A stretch of DNA of 64,000 nucleotides from Amyloporia xantha (Eukaryota > Basidiomycota > Agaricomycetes > Polyporales > Adustoporiaceae): positions 310,001 through 374,000 of the forward strand of contig JAYKKR010000004.1 in assembly GCA_036971615.1 (NCBI GenBank), written 5' to 3'. Below are positions 49,801-61,739 of the stretch, in pieces; position 1 is the first letter of the stretch, and every line of letters starts with the position of its first letter. The notes under the pieces were generated by a model. It saw nothing but the letters and a program-made list of their open reading frames with translations, was not told the DNA's origin and did not search any database. The translations under genes were made by a program, and so were the position numbers.

Positions 49801-51880
49801 AGATGCATCGCCGACCTACGCATCGTCTGGTGTGCACCAGTCCAGTGCAGATCCAACGAATGGTAGAATTATTCATAGTCAAGACCCAATGGAATTCTAC
49901 TTGAATGACAGACCTGAATCGCCTTCGTCATTTGAATCCTCCGCCGACTTGAGCACGTCTCCTCCGTCATATCCATCTCGTGCGGAGCCTCTCGGTCCTG
50001 CGCATCTGTTACCCCGGGACCTCATATCTCCAAGGGAGTTTGCCGCTACAAGGACTTCCGCAAGGAGGTTCCATGACCTCATCGACCTCGACTCCTTCCA
50101 CGATGGGCCTTTTCGTGCTACCCTTGAAAGGTCTGTTGAAATGGATCGGCAGCGGCAAGCGCGACACCTCGGGTCTAATATACATCATCGTGGCTCGGAA
50201 GCTTCAGTCCTGCCACCAATACATTCAGAGCAGGAAGCGAGGTCTGCTGCATCGGTAGGCTCCCTGGTGAGTACTAGACAGTCCTATGCTGTGCAAGCCG
50301 CTTGCTGAGTGTAGTAACAGCCTCCTATCCATTCTTTGCCGCGATTAGTGTCTCGTCCTCCCGATCCACAATCGGCCAACAATACTACGACTCGTAGTTC
50401 ATGGCGAACATCATGGGGTGATGTGACAGAAAGACCGATTCAACGTTCGCAATTGTCTCTGCAGCAGCGGCCAGTGGGCTCAGAATGGTCTGAGTCAAAT
50501 CAGGCCCGCTATTCTGAAAATTACGATCAGACATCGCAGGCTGAGAACTTAGGCAGGCGCGAACCTCTCCAGCGGATGACTCACCGCGACAGAGCATCAC
50601 AACAGTCTCATTTACATGTGCATGGCCCTGTCCCACCTCTTGGCGAGGAAAGGCATCTATCCAGACAGGACTTCGTCAGACAGGCTCCTCGAAGACGCTC
50701 CTTGGATTGGCCTCGTCCTATTATGTCCATGGGTGATAATGAAGACATAGAATCTCGGGGACGACGGCGGAACGATGGTTCGTCTGGTATATTCACACGC
50801 TCCAATGGCGATGGTAGCAGCCGTCCTATGGGGTCCCTGCAGCCCCAAGCACGAGATCGGGCTGCGAGACTTGTCGCTCCAACAGGTGGGTCTGCCGCTC
50901 GGGTTCCTATGGCCAACGCATTCCATGATTTTATGGACATGCTACCATCACCTCCACGTCACGCGCATTCTCCTTCAGTTAGTCCCACTCGCGACAACGA
51001 TGGAACAGCAGAAGCACGCGCGGCCCATGCTCGCTCGTCTAGAATGCGTGCCACACGTCGCCGTCACGCTGAGCTCATCGGCCATGATGCCATGCGGGGA
51101 CCTACCGATTTGTCTCGCTTTGGTTTCATGCCACCATTTGCGTCGTTCCGCGGGAGGAGCATTGGCGACTATGTGGTTAGTGACTCTCACATTACTTTTG
51201 TTTGCATTTATCTCATTTGTATCCATTTCTCTTTGTGTGGTCTGCTCCGCAGAGAGATGAAGACCTGGATACATCTTATGAAGGGCTGTTACATTTGTCA
51301 ACTTTGTTGGGCGAAGTTAGACCACGTGGAACCCCGGATCACATTGTCTCATCGCTTCCCAGTGGATTGTACAAAGAATGGGCAAAACCAGGAGAAACGG
51401 AGCAAAGATGTCCTATTTGCCTCGACGATGTAAGCAGCCATGCACTTGGTAAACGAGGTGATGCGTAGCTGACCTTCCGATGTACAGTACCAGGAGGATG
51501 ATCCTGTACTTAAGGTAGCCGACTGCACTCACTGGTTCCATAAGAGTTGTCTTGAGGTGAGCTGACCCGCTTTATCTTATGTGCGACGAATTGACCACTC
51601 CGCTATCACCCAGCAATGGCTCAAAACTGCGCGGACCTGTCCTGTTTGTCGTGGGCGCGTGGGAGGTAGTACCCGCCATGCCGAGCCCTTTCAACATCGG
51701 ACACAGACTACTGGTGCCAACAGAAGCATGAGTGGGGCGTTCACTACTCGCAGACTAGGTACACAAGTAGGACACAGAGAACCTACGGTCCGAAATGACC
51801 ATGCGATGGAAACTAATGGTGACGAGGAAGGAGTGCAGACGCCCCGTCTGCGTAATACGCCTCCTTGGCGCTCTGAATGA
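46806..51880 (+). CDS. Large Ser-rich RING-H2 finger protein, probable E3 ubiquitin ligase
   Basis: The start MAARYPQLQLNLSSNNTSF is followed by about 1,300 low-complexity residues rich in Ser, Pro, Arg and Asp, with several short introns (for example near 48000-48045, 48135-48195, 50265-50320, 51176-51250). Only the end is a known domain, a RING-H2 spread over three exons. CPICLDD is at about 51409. After an intron come the ligands DCTHWFHKSCLE (about 51520-51555), then after a second intron QWLKTARTCPVCRGRV (about 51614-51660), giving C-x2-C, C-x-H-x2-H and C-x2-C. It ends with RNTPPWRSE. RING-H2 proteins recruit E2 enzymes. The substrate is unknown. The C-terminal position of the RING after a long disordered region resembles Dma/Arkadia-type ligases in layout only. 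Gene structure between 48000 and 48870 is uncertain. Confidence 0.8.
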
Positions 51881-52380
51881 TGGCTTCCTTTCCTGTATGA
51901 TCATGGTTGGAAATTTGTACAGCGTATATTTCTTGAGAAAACTGGAAGACGGTCCTATTTATCGCAGCATTGTATACAACCTGTATGATATGTATCAAGT
52001 TACAGTACCAGGTGTAATTTAACATGTTCTCTTCAGCTGCTTGTGACTTCAAAGTGTCCTAAATCACAAGTTCCTATGGATGAAATGTTTGACAGGAGCG
52101 GTAACAACATGATATAACGACGGGCATAGAGTATCATGAAAATGCCGGTACATAAACTCACCCAACGACTGGTCTGAGATGCTGGCGCAGTGCATGAAGT
52201 TGATATGCATGCCCTTGGCGATTGAAGAATTACCAGAAATAGCGACAATATTGTTTTGCCGGCCGTCGGAATCACAACGTACTCGTATTCTTTGGAGGCC
52301 TTCGGTCTCCTCCCATATAGCGACCATCATCACGCTTATCGAGCACACAGATCAATACAAGAATGACAATTAGCAGCCTG
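51881..52380. other. Convergent 3' intergenic region
   Basis: This lies between the RING gene stop and the elongin C stop. Open frames on minus (52033-52348) are not supported by domains or splice sites. I see only 3' flanking sequence. Confidence 0.45.
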
Positions 52381-52908
52381 TCACGAACCTTCATAGTAAT
52401 CTGCGGCCATCAGCCTATAGCAGAATTAGTGAGCTAGCAAAGAAAACATCACATGAATGGACCCACAATTCGAGCGCGATCTCTGGCATCAGGCGTTCCG
52501 TGAAGTCTGGAATATCTTTCTGCGCCGCATTTTCGTAGAGGGACTTATAAGTTAGGTATTCACACAATTTCTCTACCACAGCGCCTCTAGAAGGAAGCAT
52601 TGAAGTAGCCAATACAGAAGAGGAAGTAGATGGTACGTACCGCTCGTTAATCGCGCAGGTGTTCGATACCGCTTCCGCAAAGCTGCCTGCAAAGCCATCT
52701 TTCTCAGCAGATGGAGTTTCCGTTATGCGATAGAATGCGCACTTTCTGCACTTAACATATTCCTTAAAGTGCCGCTGCCCATTGCAACCTTCCGGCGGAC
52801 CAGAAAGCTGTAGCCGTCGGTACTGACGAGCTTGACCCAATCTGAATCGCTCGGAACGTCCTTCAAACAGACTGGTTGATTGTCTCGCGGGAGTGACTGG
52901 TCGAACAT
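52381..52908 (-). CDS. ELC1: Elongin C (Skp1/BTB-POZ fold adaptor)
   Basis: The product matches elongin C closely: SDWVKLVSTDGYSFLVRRKV, AMGSGTLRNMLS, then after an intron SFAEAVSNTCAINER, after a second intron AVVEKLCEYLTYKSLYENAA and QKDIPDFTERLMPEIALEL, and a last short exon LMAADYYEGS with stop TGA at 52383-52381. I chose the start MFDQSLPRDNQP at 52908. An upstream in-frame Met region up to 52929 is also possible. Elongin C bridges BC-box proteins to cullins. In yeast Elc1 works with Ela1 and Cul3 to ubiquitylate stalled RNA polymerase II and with Rad7 in repair. The signature FTERLxPEIALELLxAADYxE is complete. Confidence 0.93.
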
Positions 52909-53531
52909 AGCACATACCTGCATTGGCAATTCACAAAAGGAGGAGACAATATAATCTTAATATGAGTACAGTCGAGTGTGATATGCAGTGCTTGAGTTTC
53001 TCAGCAGACTGAGTATTGAACGTTGAGGACTGCAACGCCTGGTGCCACTGACTTCGCAAATATAGCGCGTCGCCACGTACCACGTGCAACAAACACGATC
53101 ACGAGGTCTAAGCACAAAATACCCACCAGTTTAAACTCAAACTAAACATTAGAACAGACCAACCAAAACAAACTTTCCACTTTCACATCTACCTGAGCAT
53201 TTTGTACCATATCAGGTACTTCCATCAACACGCATCTCATATTATGAACAGGTTAGTTCAATGGACAATTGGCACTTGCAGCGTCTCGAGCTTAAGCCCT
53301 TCCGACCCACGTTTAAAAACACGAACCTCAAGACACTGAACACAAACAACGCCTCAAGGTAGAACTTGATGTCACACATGAATATGACGAACTCCGATAT
53401 TATTTATGCTCGTTGTAAGGTATATGCGTGCACGATACTACGTATAGGTCAAAGCAGGCCGAAAGGCAGCTGTAATAATCAGACAGGCATTAAGTCAACA
53501 AGATGAATATTATAGCCACAGTACACACCTC
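52909..53531. other. Intergenic region upstream of elongin C
   Basis: 620 bp with no gene. It includes the elongin C promoter and the 3' flank of the secreted-protein gene. A CCACGTGC E-box-like site is seen near 53080. Nothing else is recognised. Confidence 0.45.
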
Positions 53532-54360
53532 TTAGACGGTGATGCCCAAAAGGCTGACAAGGACGGTGACCTTAAGCGTGGCGAGAATGCCAAACAGGGG
53601 GCTGAGGAGACCAACGAGAGTGGAGATCAAACCACCGAGGATGGGGTTAACCAGCATGACGATGGCGCAGACCAAGCATCCGAGGACCTCACTATTAGAG
53701 GCCAGTCAACACAAATTTGACCGACGAAACAAAAAGGGACTTACACCAGACCAGACAGCAAGTAGGTCACACACTCAGTGGAATCCGAGGCGACGACAGA
53801 GAGGACAGCGGAAACGGCGTCGAGGGTAAGCTACGAGAAACAAAGCAATTAGATTATATCGCCAAGAGAAATAACAAGGCACTTACGCTCAACAGGCCGA
53901 AAATCGCAGCCGCGACGTCACCGACAGCAAGGAGAGCACCACCCTCAACACCAAGAATCACATCAGTGGACTGGCCGACGAGACCCTGGATCTCAACGAG
54001 CGCACCACCGAGAACACCCTTGATGTTCTCGACAATGGGGCCCAAGACCTCAATGGTCGCGTTTTGGGCGGTGATGTAGTCTGATTCAAAATGTATGAGA
54101 AAACACCACCAACATCGGAAAATAAACTTACGGAATTCCACGGTGTACTCAGTCACCTTGTAGGAAGTCTCATTGATGATCGTCACAACGTTCTTCGTGT
54201 CACGGGGAATAAGACCCGACACTGCCGGCACCGCAGGAATAGCGGGAACAAGCTCGGTGACGCCGCCAACAAGAGCGGTGGGATCCACAGTGGGAGCCGC
54301 CGAGGTGAAGGCGCTGAGCGCGAGGGCGGCGAAGACAGACAGGGTGCTGAAGGAGAGCAT
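53532..54360 (-). CDS. Small secreted hydrophobic protein
   Basis: Five exons. The start MLSFSTLSVFAALALSAFTS followed by AAP is a clear signal peptide with an Ala-x-Ala-type cleavage site (after residue about 21). The mature part has VVTIINETSYKVTEYTVEF, then hydrophobic Gly/Val/Leu-rich repeats such as VLGGALVEIQGLVGQ and GGALLAVGDVAAAIFGLLS, two more short exons (LTLDAVSAVLSVVASDSTEC, VLGCLVCAIVMLVNPILGG) and the end LVSLLGITV. Total is about 210 residues. One NxT site (NATIEV) could be glycosylated. It lacks the eight-Cys pattern of hydrophobins. Similar Gly/Val-rich secreted proteins of unknown role are common in Agaricomycetes. Cell-wall or surface association is a guess. Confidence 0.75.
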
Positions 54361-54466
54361 TTTCAAAAGAATGTGTGGAGTTGGTGACGACGAGTGGGTA
54401 AGTGAGAGAGAACGAGACGATGAGACTTGACCTGGAGGACAATGATCTTACCAGGCCTCCCATGCT

Positions 54467-54476
54467 GGCTTATATA
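54467..54476 (-). promoter_or_regulatory. TATA box of the secreted-protein gene
   Basis: On minus, TATATAAGCC lies about 110 bp upstream of the ATG at 54360, a spacing typical of TATA-driven, highly expressed fungal secreted-protein genes. No comparable box is seen for most other genes here. Confidence 0.55.
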
Positions 54477-56060
54477 CGTCGAGGACCATGGCCGGCAGTG
54501 CCGAATTCAGGGTAAGACCGAGACAGCCCTTCTCATGACCGCCAATGGGAAATCCACTGGGCCGGGTGCGTTCCAGGACTGCGCGTCGCGGCGAAGAAGC
54601 ACCAACAAGCGATACGCGGCGCGTAATTTTGTCTTCCAGTCGATCATATCGGGGGAAGGTGGTAAGTGTCCGCCGCACAAATTCCCACTTCTGAATATGC
54701 CGCCATACATTGTGTACGAATATACCACCCTAGGTGTACAACTCTCAAGTTCAATTGATATGGACGATATGGAGGACGACGGGCGTGCTCTGGTTTAGAG
54801 GTGGCTGGCCTGACGTACCACCGATCTGCCGTGAGTTGATCACCCTGAGGTGAAAGCACTGTGAAGTGGGGCTTCCAGAAGAATGGCGGCAAAATTAGAC
54901 GGCGATTATGTGTCGGTGATTCCATGGTAACAATGCGGTAATTTCTGCAACGCGCCTTGGACCAATCATATCGCAACACGGGTGTCGGTGTGGGCTTGCC
55001 GCCAGTGAGATTATTGACAGTCTTCCGACGGCAGTGCTATACTTGGAAACCCTGAGTGCCACTCAGTGAAAAAAACCGTCGGAAAGCGGTAAATTTGCGG
55101 CGCCAATTGATCGGAAACATTAGAGGAAATAACTTCCAATTTGATGACCCAATCGGCGGTGGGAGCATAGCTACGTAACGCTTCGACGTCGTGTAAGTAA
55201 TGGACGCGGTACCACACCTAAGATTCGACATATTTACAGTTTCGACTACGGCGTGTTTTACAAGAGATGCACCAGGATTATGGAACATTGCCAGACTGGT
55301 GCGTCGAGTTGTGAGATGGATATGAAGTCGCGTCGTGCAAGGAACGAGGTTACTATTGCCATGGATCACACTTGCAAACTCACGTTCCCTGAGGCTGAAG
55401 TGCAGTTTCCAATGTGGACGGTCATATACTGACACAATTCAAAGTTGAAGAGGTCGTCTGTAGCAATATTCATATGCGAAGGGCAAGGCAGGACCGCCTG
55501 GCAGGCCAAGCATTCAGACAACATTTTACAAGAGAGTACACGGCCAAAAGAGACAGGCCCTGTGAAATCATAGGACGAAAAGGGTGGGAAAGACAGAATA
55601 TAAACCTAAAAGCAGTCCTCATGTGACTTTTTTTCCGGGATTTTTGCCAGCCCCGAAATAAGCCGGGTCTGAGTCGTCCGAATGGCCCCGTTTTTCCTAG
55701 GCTGTTTTCACCCTTTGAACGGGTCGATTCCTGGGCTGTGACAGGGCGGCTGCAGCGTCTGTCCTCCAGCCTGGCATTGGTGCTTCAACTTCGGCACAGA
55801 ACAGGGCCCTGGTCTCAAGATGCTATTACAGTGCTGATGCGAGGCCTGCCGGCGCCAGGCTCTCTTCTTCAGCTTGTCGTTTTTCCTGTCAGCGCCTTCT
55901 CGCATACAGTATGTTGTATAGATTGTATATCGTTTGACTCAGACCAGTGGTGGATCACTCAGACACAATGTATTCTAAGGATATACATATGAATACATGT
56001 GTATTGCACGTTGTATCGATCATACATGTACGTTACACCAAAGACAAAGTACGGGTATTT
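54477..56060. other. Gene-poor interval
   Basis: About 1.6 kb between the secreted-protein promoter and the 3' end of the next minus-strand gene. Several overlapping open frames of 70-130 codons exist, but none has a domain, a coherent splice structure or a plausible start. No TIR, tRNA or microsatellite was found. It may contain a diverged or lineage-specific gene that I cannot see. Confidence 0.4.
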
Positions 56061-56838
56061 CTAGTCCAACGTATGCAGCGAGGGTGCGATGAGGTCACCA
56101 GGGAAATACAACGACACCAGTTGCTGAAACTCGAACCATAATTCTGCGCGGATCTGATCGAAGTCAGGGTTCGCTTGAAGCTGACCATCGCGCTGCATCC
56201 ACTTCTCAATGAACGGCCCCTCCATTGCAATGCGAGTGTTCCATGTCGGCCATTCACCTCCAGGAAAGTTGGGGTAGGCAGCGATGAACGAGATCCAAAA
56301 CGCATTGCATCCCCACATCCATTCAGGGCATCGCACGCTAACGACTTCGGAGAGGAGCCAGTGCTCTATGCTGATGCTGAGTGCCGCCCAACAGCTCTGA
56401 TTGGATGGATCAAACATTGAAGGGAGAGGAAGGAAGGTGAGAGGCACGTCCTGAACATCATTCTACGAAACACGTTAGATGAGCGCCGGGTAGTGTAACC
56501 TCTTACTCACTGGTGTGATACTGGAGGACGAGTTGGAGAGGGACCAAGCAGGAAGAGCTTGCAGTATTGGTGAAGTGAAGTGCGCATATTCATGCGGTAC
56601 AGATATTGAGATCTTCACAGGCTGTTCGGTGGTGAGTATGATAAATGCATCGGGCAGCAGCGGCACTACTCGCAATTTCCCCTCGTAATACACTCGGAGG
56701 GATAGCACCACGAAAAGCGACAGATATAAAGAAAGACTTGGGCGTGCTGCTCGATGAATAGTTCTGCAGAGGGTCGAGATACACAATAGACGTGGTGACA
56801 CTGTCCATGACGGTGAAAGGAAAGGTCGTATCTGTCAC
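56061..56838 (-). CDS. Hypothetical protein with an apparent frameshift
   Basis: From MTDTTFPFTVMDSVTTSIVY (56838) one frame runs to about FISVAFRGAIPP near 56695. The neighbouring frame then continues YYEGKLRVVPLLPDAFIILT through ISVPHEYAHFTSPILQALPA to SNSSSSITP and a GTGAGT donor near 56510. After an intron, NDVQDVPLTFLPLPSMFDPS continues to the stop at 56061, with the Trp-rich stretch SVRCPEWMWGCNAFWISF. The change of frame near 56700 lacks good splice sites, so it is either a one-base indel or a very short unrecognised intron. I know no domain for it, and no signal peptide or membrane helix is evident. Confidence 0.5.
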
Positions 56839-56913
56839 GTGAGAGACGCGTCTGGGACTTGTGCATGCGCGACGCGACGCGACAGCCTGAGTGTCTTTAC
56901 GCGTTCATTCACA

Positions 56914-59900
56914 ATGGTGAAGCAGTCCAAACCTCAAAATTTTAATCAAAAAGGTATCATTGTTACCTGCGGTATATTTTCCTTACATCTCACTGACTCT
57001 GCCTCCAGAATTCGAAGATGTTAGTGGGTCCTCAGATCTTGTGGCGTGTCTTGTATGCCCTCCCAAACGCGGCCTACACGGAGTGCTTGGGACAATGAGA
57101 AGATGTCATGTAGCCCAGCATGCATCTAGCGACAAGCACATTCGGCATGCCGCTCATCAAACGGCGCGGAGCAGTCTCCATCCTTGGGCACCAGAGTCTT
57201 CCCGACATTCGGCCTCCCCTCCTCCTACTCCCGCTACTACTGCTGCAGGTATCCAGGGTACTGTTGATGATATACACGACGCTGTCCCCGACTCTGATAT
57301 GGATCAAATCCTCGCAGCGCTGAGTGATTTAGGTAATTCCTCGCTAGACGACGCAGACGCGCAGGTGGCCCTTGGCGAGCTTTGGAATGGGGAGGAAATG
57401 GACAGGAATATGGTGATAAATCAACTACCCGCCACCGACTACTACGAGGAGCTGCTGGACTCACTGGGCCGAGACAACAACTTATTCCACACTTCCCTTC
57501 CATCAACGGGCGAAGAACTTGGCATTGAAATCGATGATGGCGTTGACAAAGAAAATGGTGCTGAGTCGGACATTGATGACTTTGGTATTGAGCTCCCAGG
57601 TATGTCTATCTAGCTATTGAATCTACGTTATCCGAATAACACTGCGTCTCAGAGATGAATCACGCGTACAGTGCTAAGAATGATCCACTCTCGCCAGAAA
57701 GCTCGACATATCCTTGGCCCTCCATGGCGGTACGTTCATTCATCTTTCCACACGTGCCGCGCTAACTGAATATTAACGCAGATGTTTCTTACCGACCTCC
57801 TCTTCAGCTCGCCGAGACTTCGATTCTCAGAACAGCAAAAGACTGCTGTTCTTAGCTGGGGAAAGGAACTCGGTGCTCGCGACGAACCATCAGTGGGTGC
57901 TGTGAAGAGGTGTCAAGAACGCATCAAGACTCTTGTCGGAAACCCTACAGAGAAAGTTGAATCAAGCTCTGGAACAGTATTCTACATCAATGATGTCGGG
58001 AAGGCTATCGCAAAGGTATTGTATATTCTCTGTGTGTCTAGTTCATGGTAATCACGATATATGGCCTTTAGGACTATGCAAATCCCCTTACTCGGAGCTC
58101 TATGGAAGACTATCCTGTTGACGGCGAAGGCGGTATGTCGCAAGTCTTCCATGCAGAGAAAATGCTTCTTGGAATGCCTGCGGAACTCGTCGCACCAACC
58201 GTTCGTGTAGATGGCGAAATATACTTTGTCAACGAGCTCCTTCAGCTGAACTCGGGGAACTACTTCATCCCGGAGCGTTTCTTCACGGCGAACATCTCAG
58301 AGACTTCTTCAGACCCTTCCGAGGCATCTACCACCCGAGCTCTGTGCGCGTTGGGTCATACAGTTACAAGATCAGCCGTAAGACATTTTCAAAATGATTA
58401 TATCCAATGTATTGATCTGAGTCTCAGACGGGCTTCATTGTCGCCACAGCAGAGCGAGTGATTGTTCCAGTTTTGACCTTCAGTAGGACCTTCGAGGAGA
58501 TCCGAAACAAAGCTGGTGAATTTGAATGCGGATTTGCGCCTTGTTCGGAGGCGTTTGGGAAGCAAATGCCCCATCCCTTTCGCGTTAAAGCCGGCGGCCG
58601 AATGGTATATTCAGTTCCATTGATCATATTCATGGATGATGTTTCCGGCAATATATCAAAACAGTGGAACAAGCATCACGTCGTCTACATGTCCAATGCC
58701 AACATGCCGCGGGAGATGATAGAGAAAGAATTTTGCATACGTTTCGTCAGCTCGTCACCTCATGCTACGCCGATGGAGCTAATGAAAGCTATGCGAACCT
58801 CTGTAGCGTGAGTCTCTTTCGGTTTGCCAGAATAGACACAACGTGCTAACATACCAACACTGGTTGTAGGAAGGCTGCCGACACAGGTGTTGTTGCATGG
58901 GATTGCCGCAACAACGAAGAAGTGCTTTTGTGCCCATATGGGCTTTTCTGGGCTGGTGACAATCCTATGCAGGCCGAGGAGTGCAGCCAGGCAGGCCTTG
59001 CATGCAATTACTTCTGTCGAACATGCAAGGTTGGTGGTACAAAACAGTACAAGGCCTCAGATGAAGGCTTTGAGAGTATCTTCAAAGTGCGGGCTACTAA
59101 CTCGTTCATTGGCTCTCCAGCTTACTTGTTTCTATACAGGCTGGTGAGCCTCGGACACCTGCAGAAACGAAAGAGCAGATCTGCGAGCAAATCCGACAAT
59201 CCCTTCTGTCAGGTGGAACCGAGAAGGTGAAAAATGCAACCGCATCGACAGGCATGCGCGATTCGACCACAGATTCAATTGTAAACTGTATGCTGGCACT
59301 CGGGAAGAAGTTGCGGAAGCGTGGTACCGATGGGCCGGTTATGTCGGAAGAAACGATTCGCACTCAAATGGAGAAGGAGTTTGAGGACTTACTGGCAGGA
59401 GAGGCATTGGAGGATAGCTTGAATCCGTTGTTAGGAATGCCTGGTAAGTGATTTGGTCCTGTACATGTTTCGTATACTAACCACTGTGCCGGGGCCACCA
59501 GGTGTCGATATTCACCAAGATACTCCGACAGAGATTTTACACACTCTATTATTGGGTGTAGTGAAATACTTCTGGGGTCAAACCGTCTGGCTCTTGACAA
59601 AGTCTAAGCTGATGGAGACATTTCAAGCACGACTCGAGTCAGTCAGTACATCAGGTTTGAACGATCCAACCCTCGGCGCAGAATACATTTGCAGGTACAA
59701 AGGGGGGCTCATCGGCAAGCACTTCAAGAGTTTAGCCCAGGTAATGCCTTATCTGATATATGATCTTGTTCCACAAACTGTCCTCGACGGTTGGACCGTA
59801 ATCGGTGCCTTGATCGTGCTTCTATGGCATACAGAGATCAAAGACACAGAAGTCTATTTGGTATGTCTTTATATGCGAAATCAACAGTATCTGATTGCAC

Positions 59901-60841
59901 AAACTATAGGCTGAGTTGTCACGACTGATTGAAGACTTCCTTAACATTACAGCAATATGTGCACCCAGTATCTTGATCAGCAAACCGAAGTTCCACTTTC
60001 TCGTGCATCTGCCAGCGTATATACGACGTTTCGGACCTGCTGTGTTGTTCTCAACAGAACGATATGAGTCATTCAATCATGTTTTCCGTTTGGCCTCAAT
60101 TTACAGTAATCGGCAAGCTCCAAGCCGAGATACTTGCACCACATTTGCTTCTCAGGATGTCATGAAGCATTTAGCGACGGGCGGGTTTTGGTTCGACAAT
60201 GCGCAGCGTAAATGGGTTTGCGCTGGCCATCAAGTTGTCGATTACATTTCCATGCATCCTGCGCAGGCACGTCTCCTTGGTCTTACAGTCAACAAATCGA
60301 AAGAACCAGGCAAGCTATTATTACGGTGATACCCTAAGAATTGTACTCACATTTTGAATTCCATCTAGGTCATGCAAAGCTTGCACGACCCACTGGCATG
60401 CAAAACACCAGCAGCCATCATCATGGCGGAGGACGAAATGCATCAGTCCCGTGGTCGGAGACCATGTCGTCCACCATCCGTGACCATACACAAGGTCAAC
60501 CCATCCATCAGCAAGGGATTAACGATGCTACAAGATATCACCAAGCAGTTGCCTTTGTTGCCCGTCACAGTGACAAGGTCTGTAAAGACGACTTCGTTCT
60601 CTTTATCCATAAGAACAGTACCATGGTAAATAACATCATTGAACGTGAACAGGGTCTTTATCAACTCACTTTATCTCGTCAAACAGCCACTTGTTGGACA
60701 GGTTAATGAGATACTTGTTCCGGCAGACTCGAGCACCCAGTTTAAGGTTGCGGCCCATGTCGCCGTCGAACGATTTGACTTTCTTCCATCACTCCACCCT
60801 CAGCTTCGTGTACCATGTCTGAAGTCAGCTGACAAGAGGCT
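56914..60841 (+). CDS. CACTA/TNP2-like transposase-type protein, 3' end replaced
   Basis: About twelve exons splice into one open frame with standard GT-AG introns (one possible GC-AG near 60310). It starts MVKQSKPQNFNQK, then a BED-like Cys/His region (CLVCPPKRGLHGV...RRCHVAQHASSDKHIRH), an acidic segment, MFLTDLLFSSPRLRFSEQQK, IIFMDDVSGNISKQWNKHH (paired Asp, candidate catalytic), WAGDNPMQAEECSQAGLACN with a CRTCK knuckle, LLGMPGVDIHQDTPTEILHT, YICRYKGGLIGKHFKSLAQV, and KPKFHFLVHLPAYIRRFGPA followed by FSTERYESFNHVFR (Glu candidate). I recall this as a widespread multicopy basidiomycete family, and the KxHxLxHLP...RRFGP block resembles TNP2-type CACTA transposases. Assignment to the superfamily is inference. 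No internal lesion was seen, but after LRVPCLKSADK (about 60830) the family tail is lost and unrelated repeat sequence follows. Confidence 0.7.
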
Positions 60842-61149
60842 TGTACTTTCCAGCTGCTTATGTACTAATGGTGCACCAACTGACGGATGGGCCTACGGAC
60901 GCTTATGCACCAGGCAGCGCTTCTGCCTGGCTGCTGGTGCATCAGTCCCTGGGCTACCTCCGGACCCTCCGGGGCCTCCTCCCTTTCGCCGTAGGGCCCC
61001 CCCGGCATCACGGCTTATTACTATATCTGGTAGCTACAGCTCTGGGTCATTACCTTTATAGTGCAATATATATTTCGGGTGCCACAGGCTTACCTGGGCA
61101 CCGAAAAATGTACAAAAATGGTAATAAAAACAGATTTTTATTTTTGATT
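60842..61149. repeat. Hairpin-rich sequence replacing the transposase 3' end
   Basis: ATGCACCAG (60905-60913) pairs with CTGGTGCAT (60934-60942), and a competing inner stem is CAGGCAG/CTGCCTG. At 61078-61102, GGTGCC and GGCACC flank CAGG-CTTA-CCTG, a compact hairpin. The open frame continuing to 61061 is Pro-rich, without a domain. This looks like the end of an inserted element adjoining the foldback element. Confidence 0.5.
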
Positions 61150-61739
61150 CAGTAGCTACGGGTACAGCGGTACGGGAATCTATATATGGTAATACGTCCA
61201 GCAAATGCGCGGGCGCGCACGGGGGGGACAGCGTGTATGGCGGGGGCAACACGTACCGGCGGGGGCAGCGCGTACGGCGGGGGCAGGGGCAGCGTGCACG
61301 GGCGGGGGCAGGGGTAGCATATACGGCGGGGGCAGCATGTACGCACAGGGGCAGCGTGTACAGGCGGGGCTGCACAGCGTGTACGGGCGAGCGGCCAGCG
61401 AGCAGCGGACGGGCAGGGGCAGCATGGACGGTCGGTGGACGGGCGGCGACAGCGTGTACGGGCAGGGGCAGCGTGCACAGCACAGCATGTGCGGCACGGC
61501 GCAGCGTGTACGGGCGTGGCAGCGTGCATGGCGCAGCACGCAGCATGGACGGGCGGGCGCAGCGTGGACGGGCGGCGCAGCATGCAGCGGACGAGCGAGT
61601 GGCGGACGAGCGAGCGGCGGACGAGCGAGCGGCGGGCGTACTGACGTGCAGTGGGCATGCTGACGTGCAGCGGGCGAGCAGCGGGCGGGCGAGCAGCGGA
61701 CGGGACGGGGCAGCGGGGACGGTCGGTGGACGGGCAGGC

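Noticed and set aside
56914..60841. KDZ (Kyakuja-Dileera-Zisupton) transposase
   Set aside because: The KDZ hallmark motifs I know were not recognised. The KFHFLVHLP...RRFGP and ERYESFN blocks fit the TNP2/CACTA-like group better.
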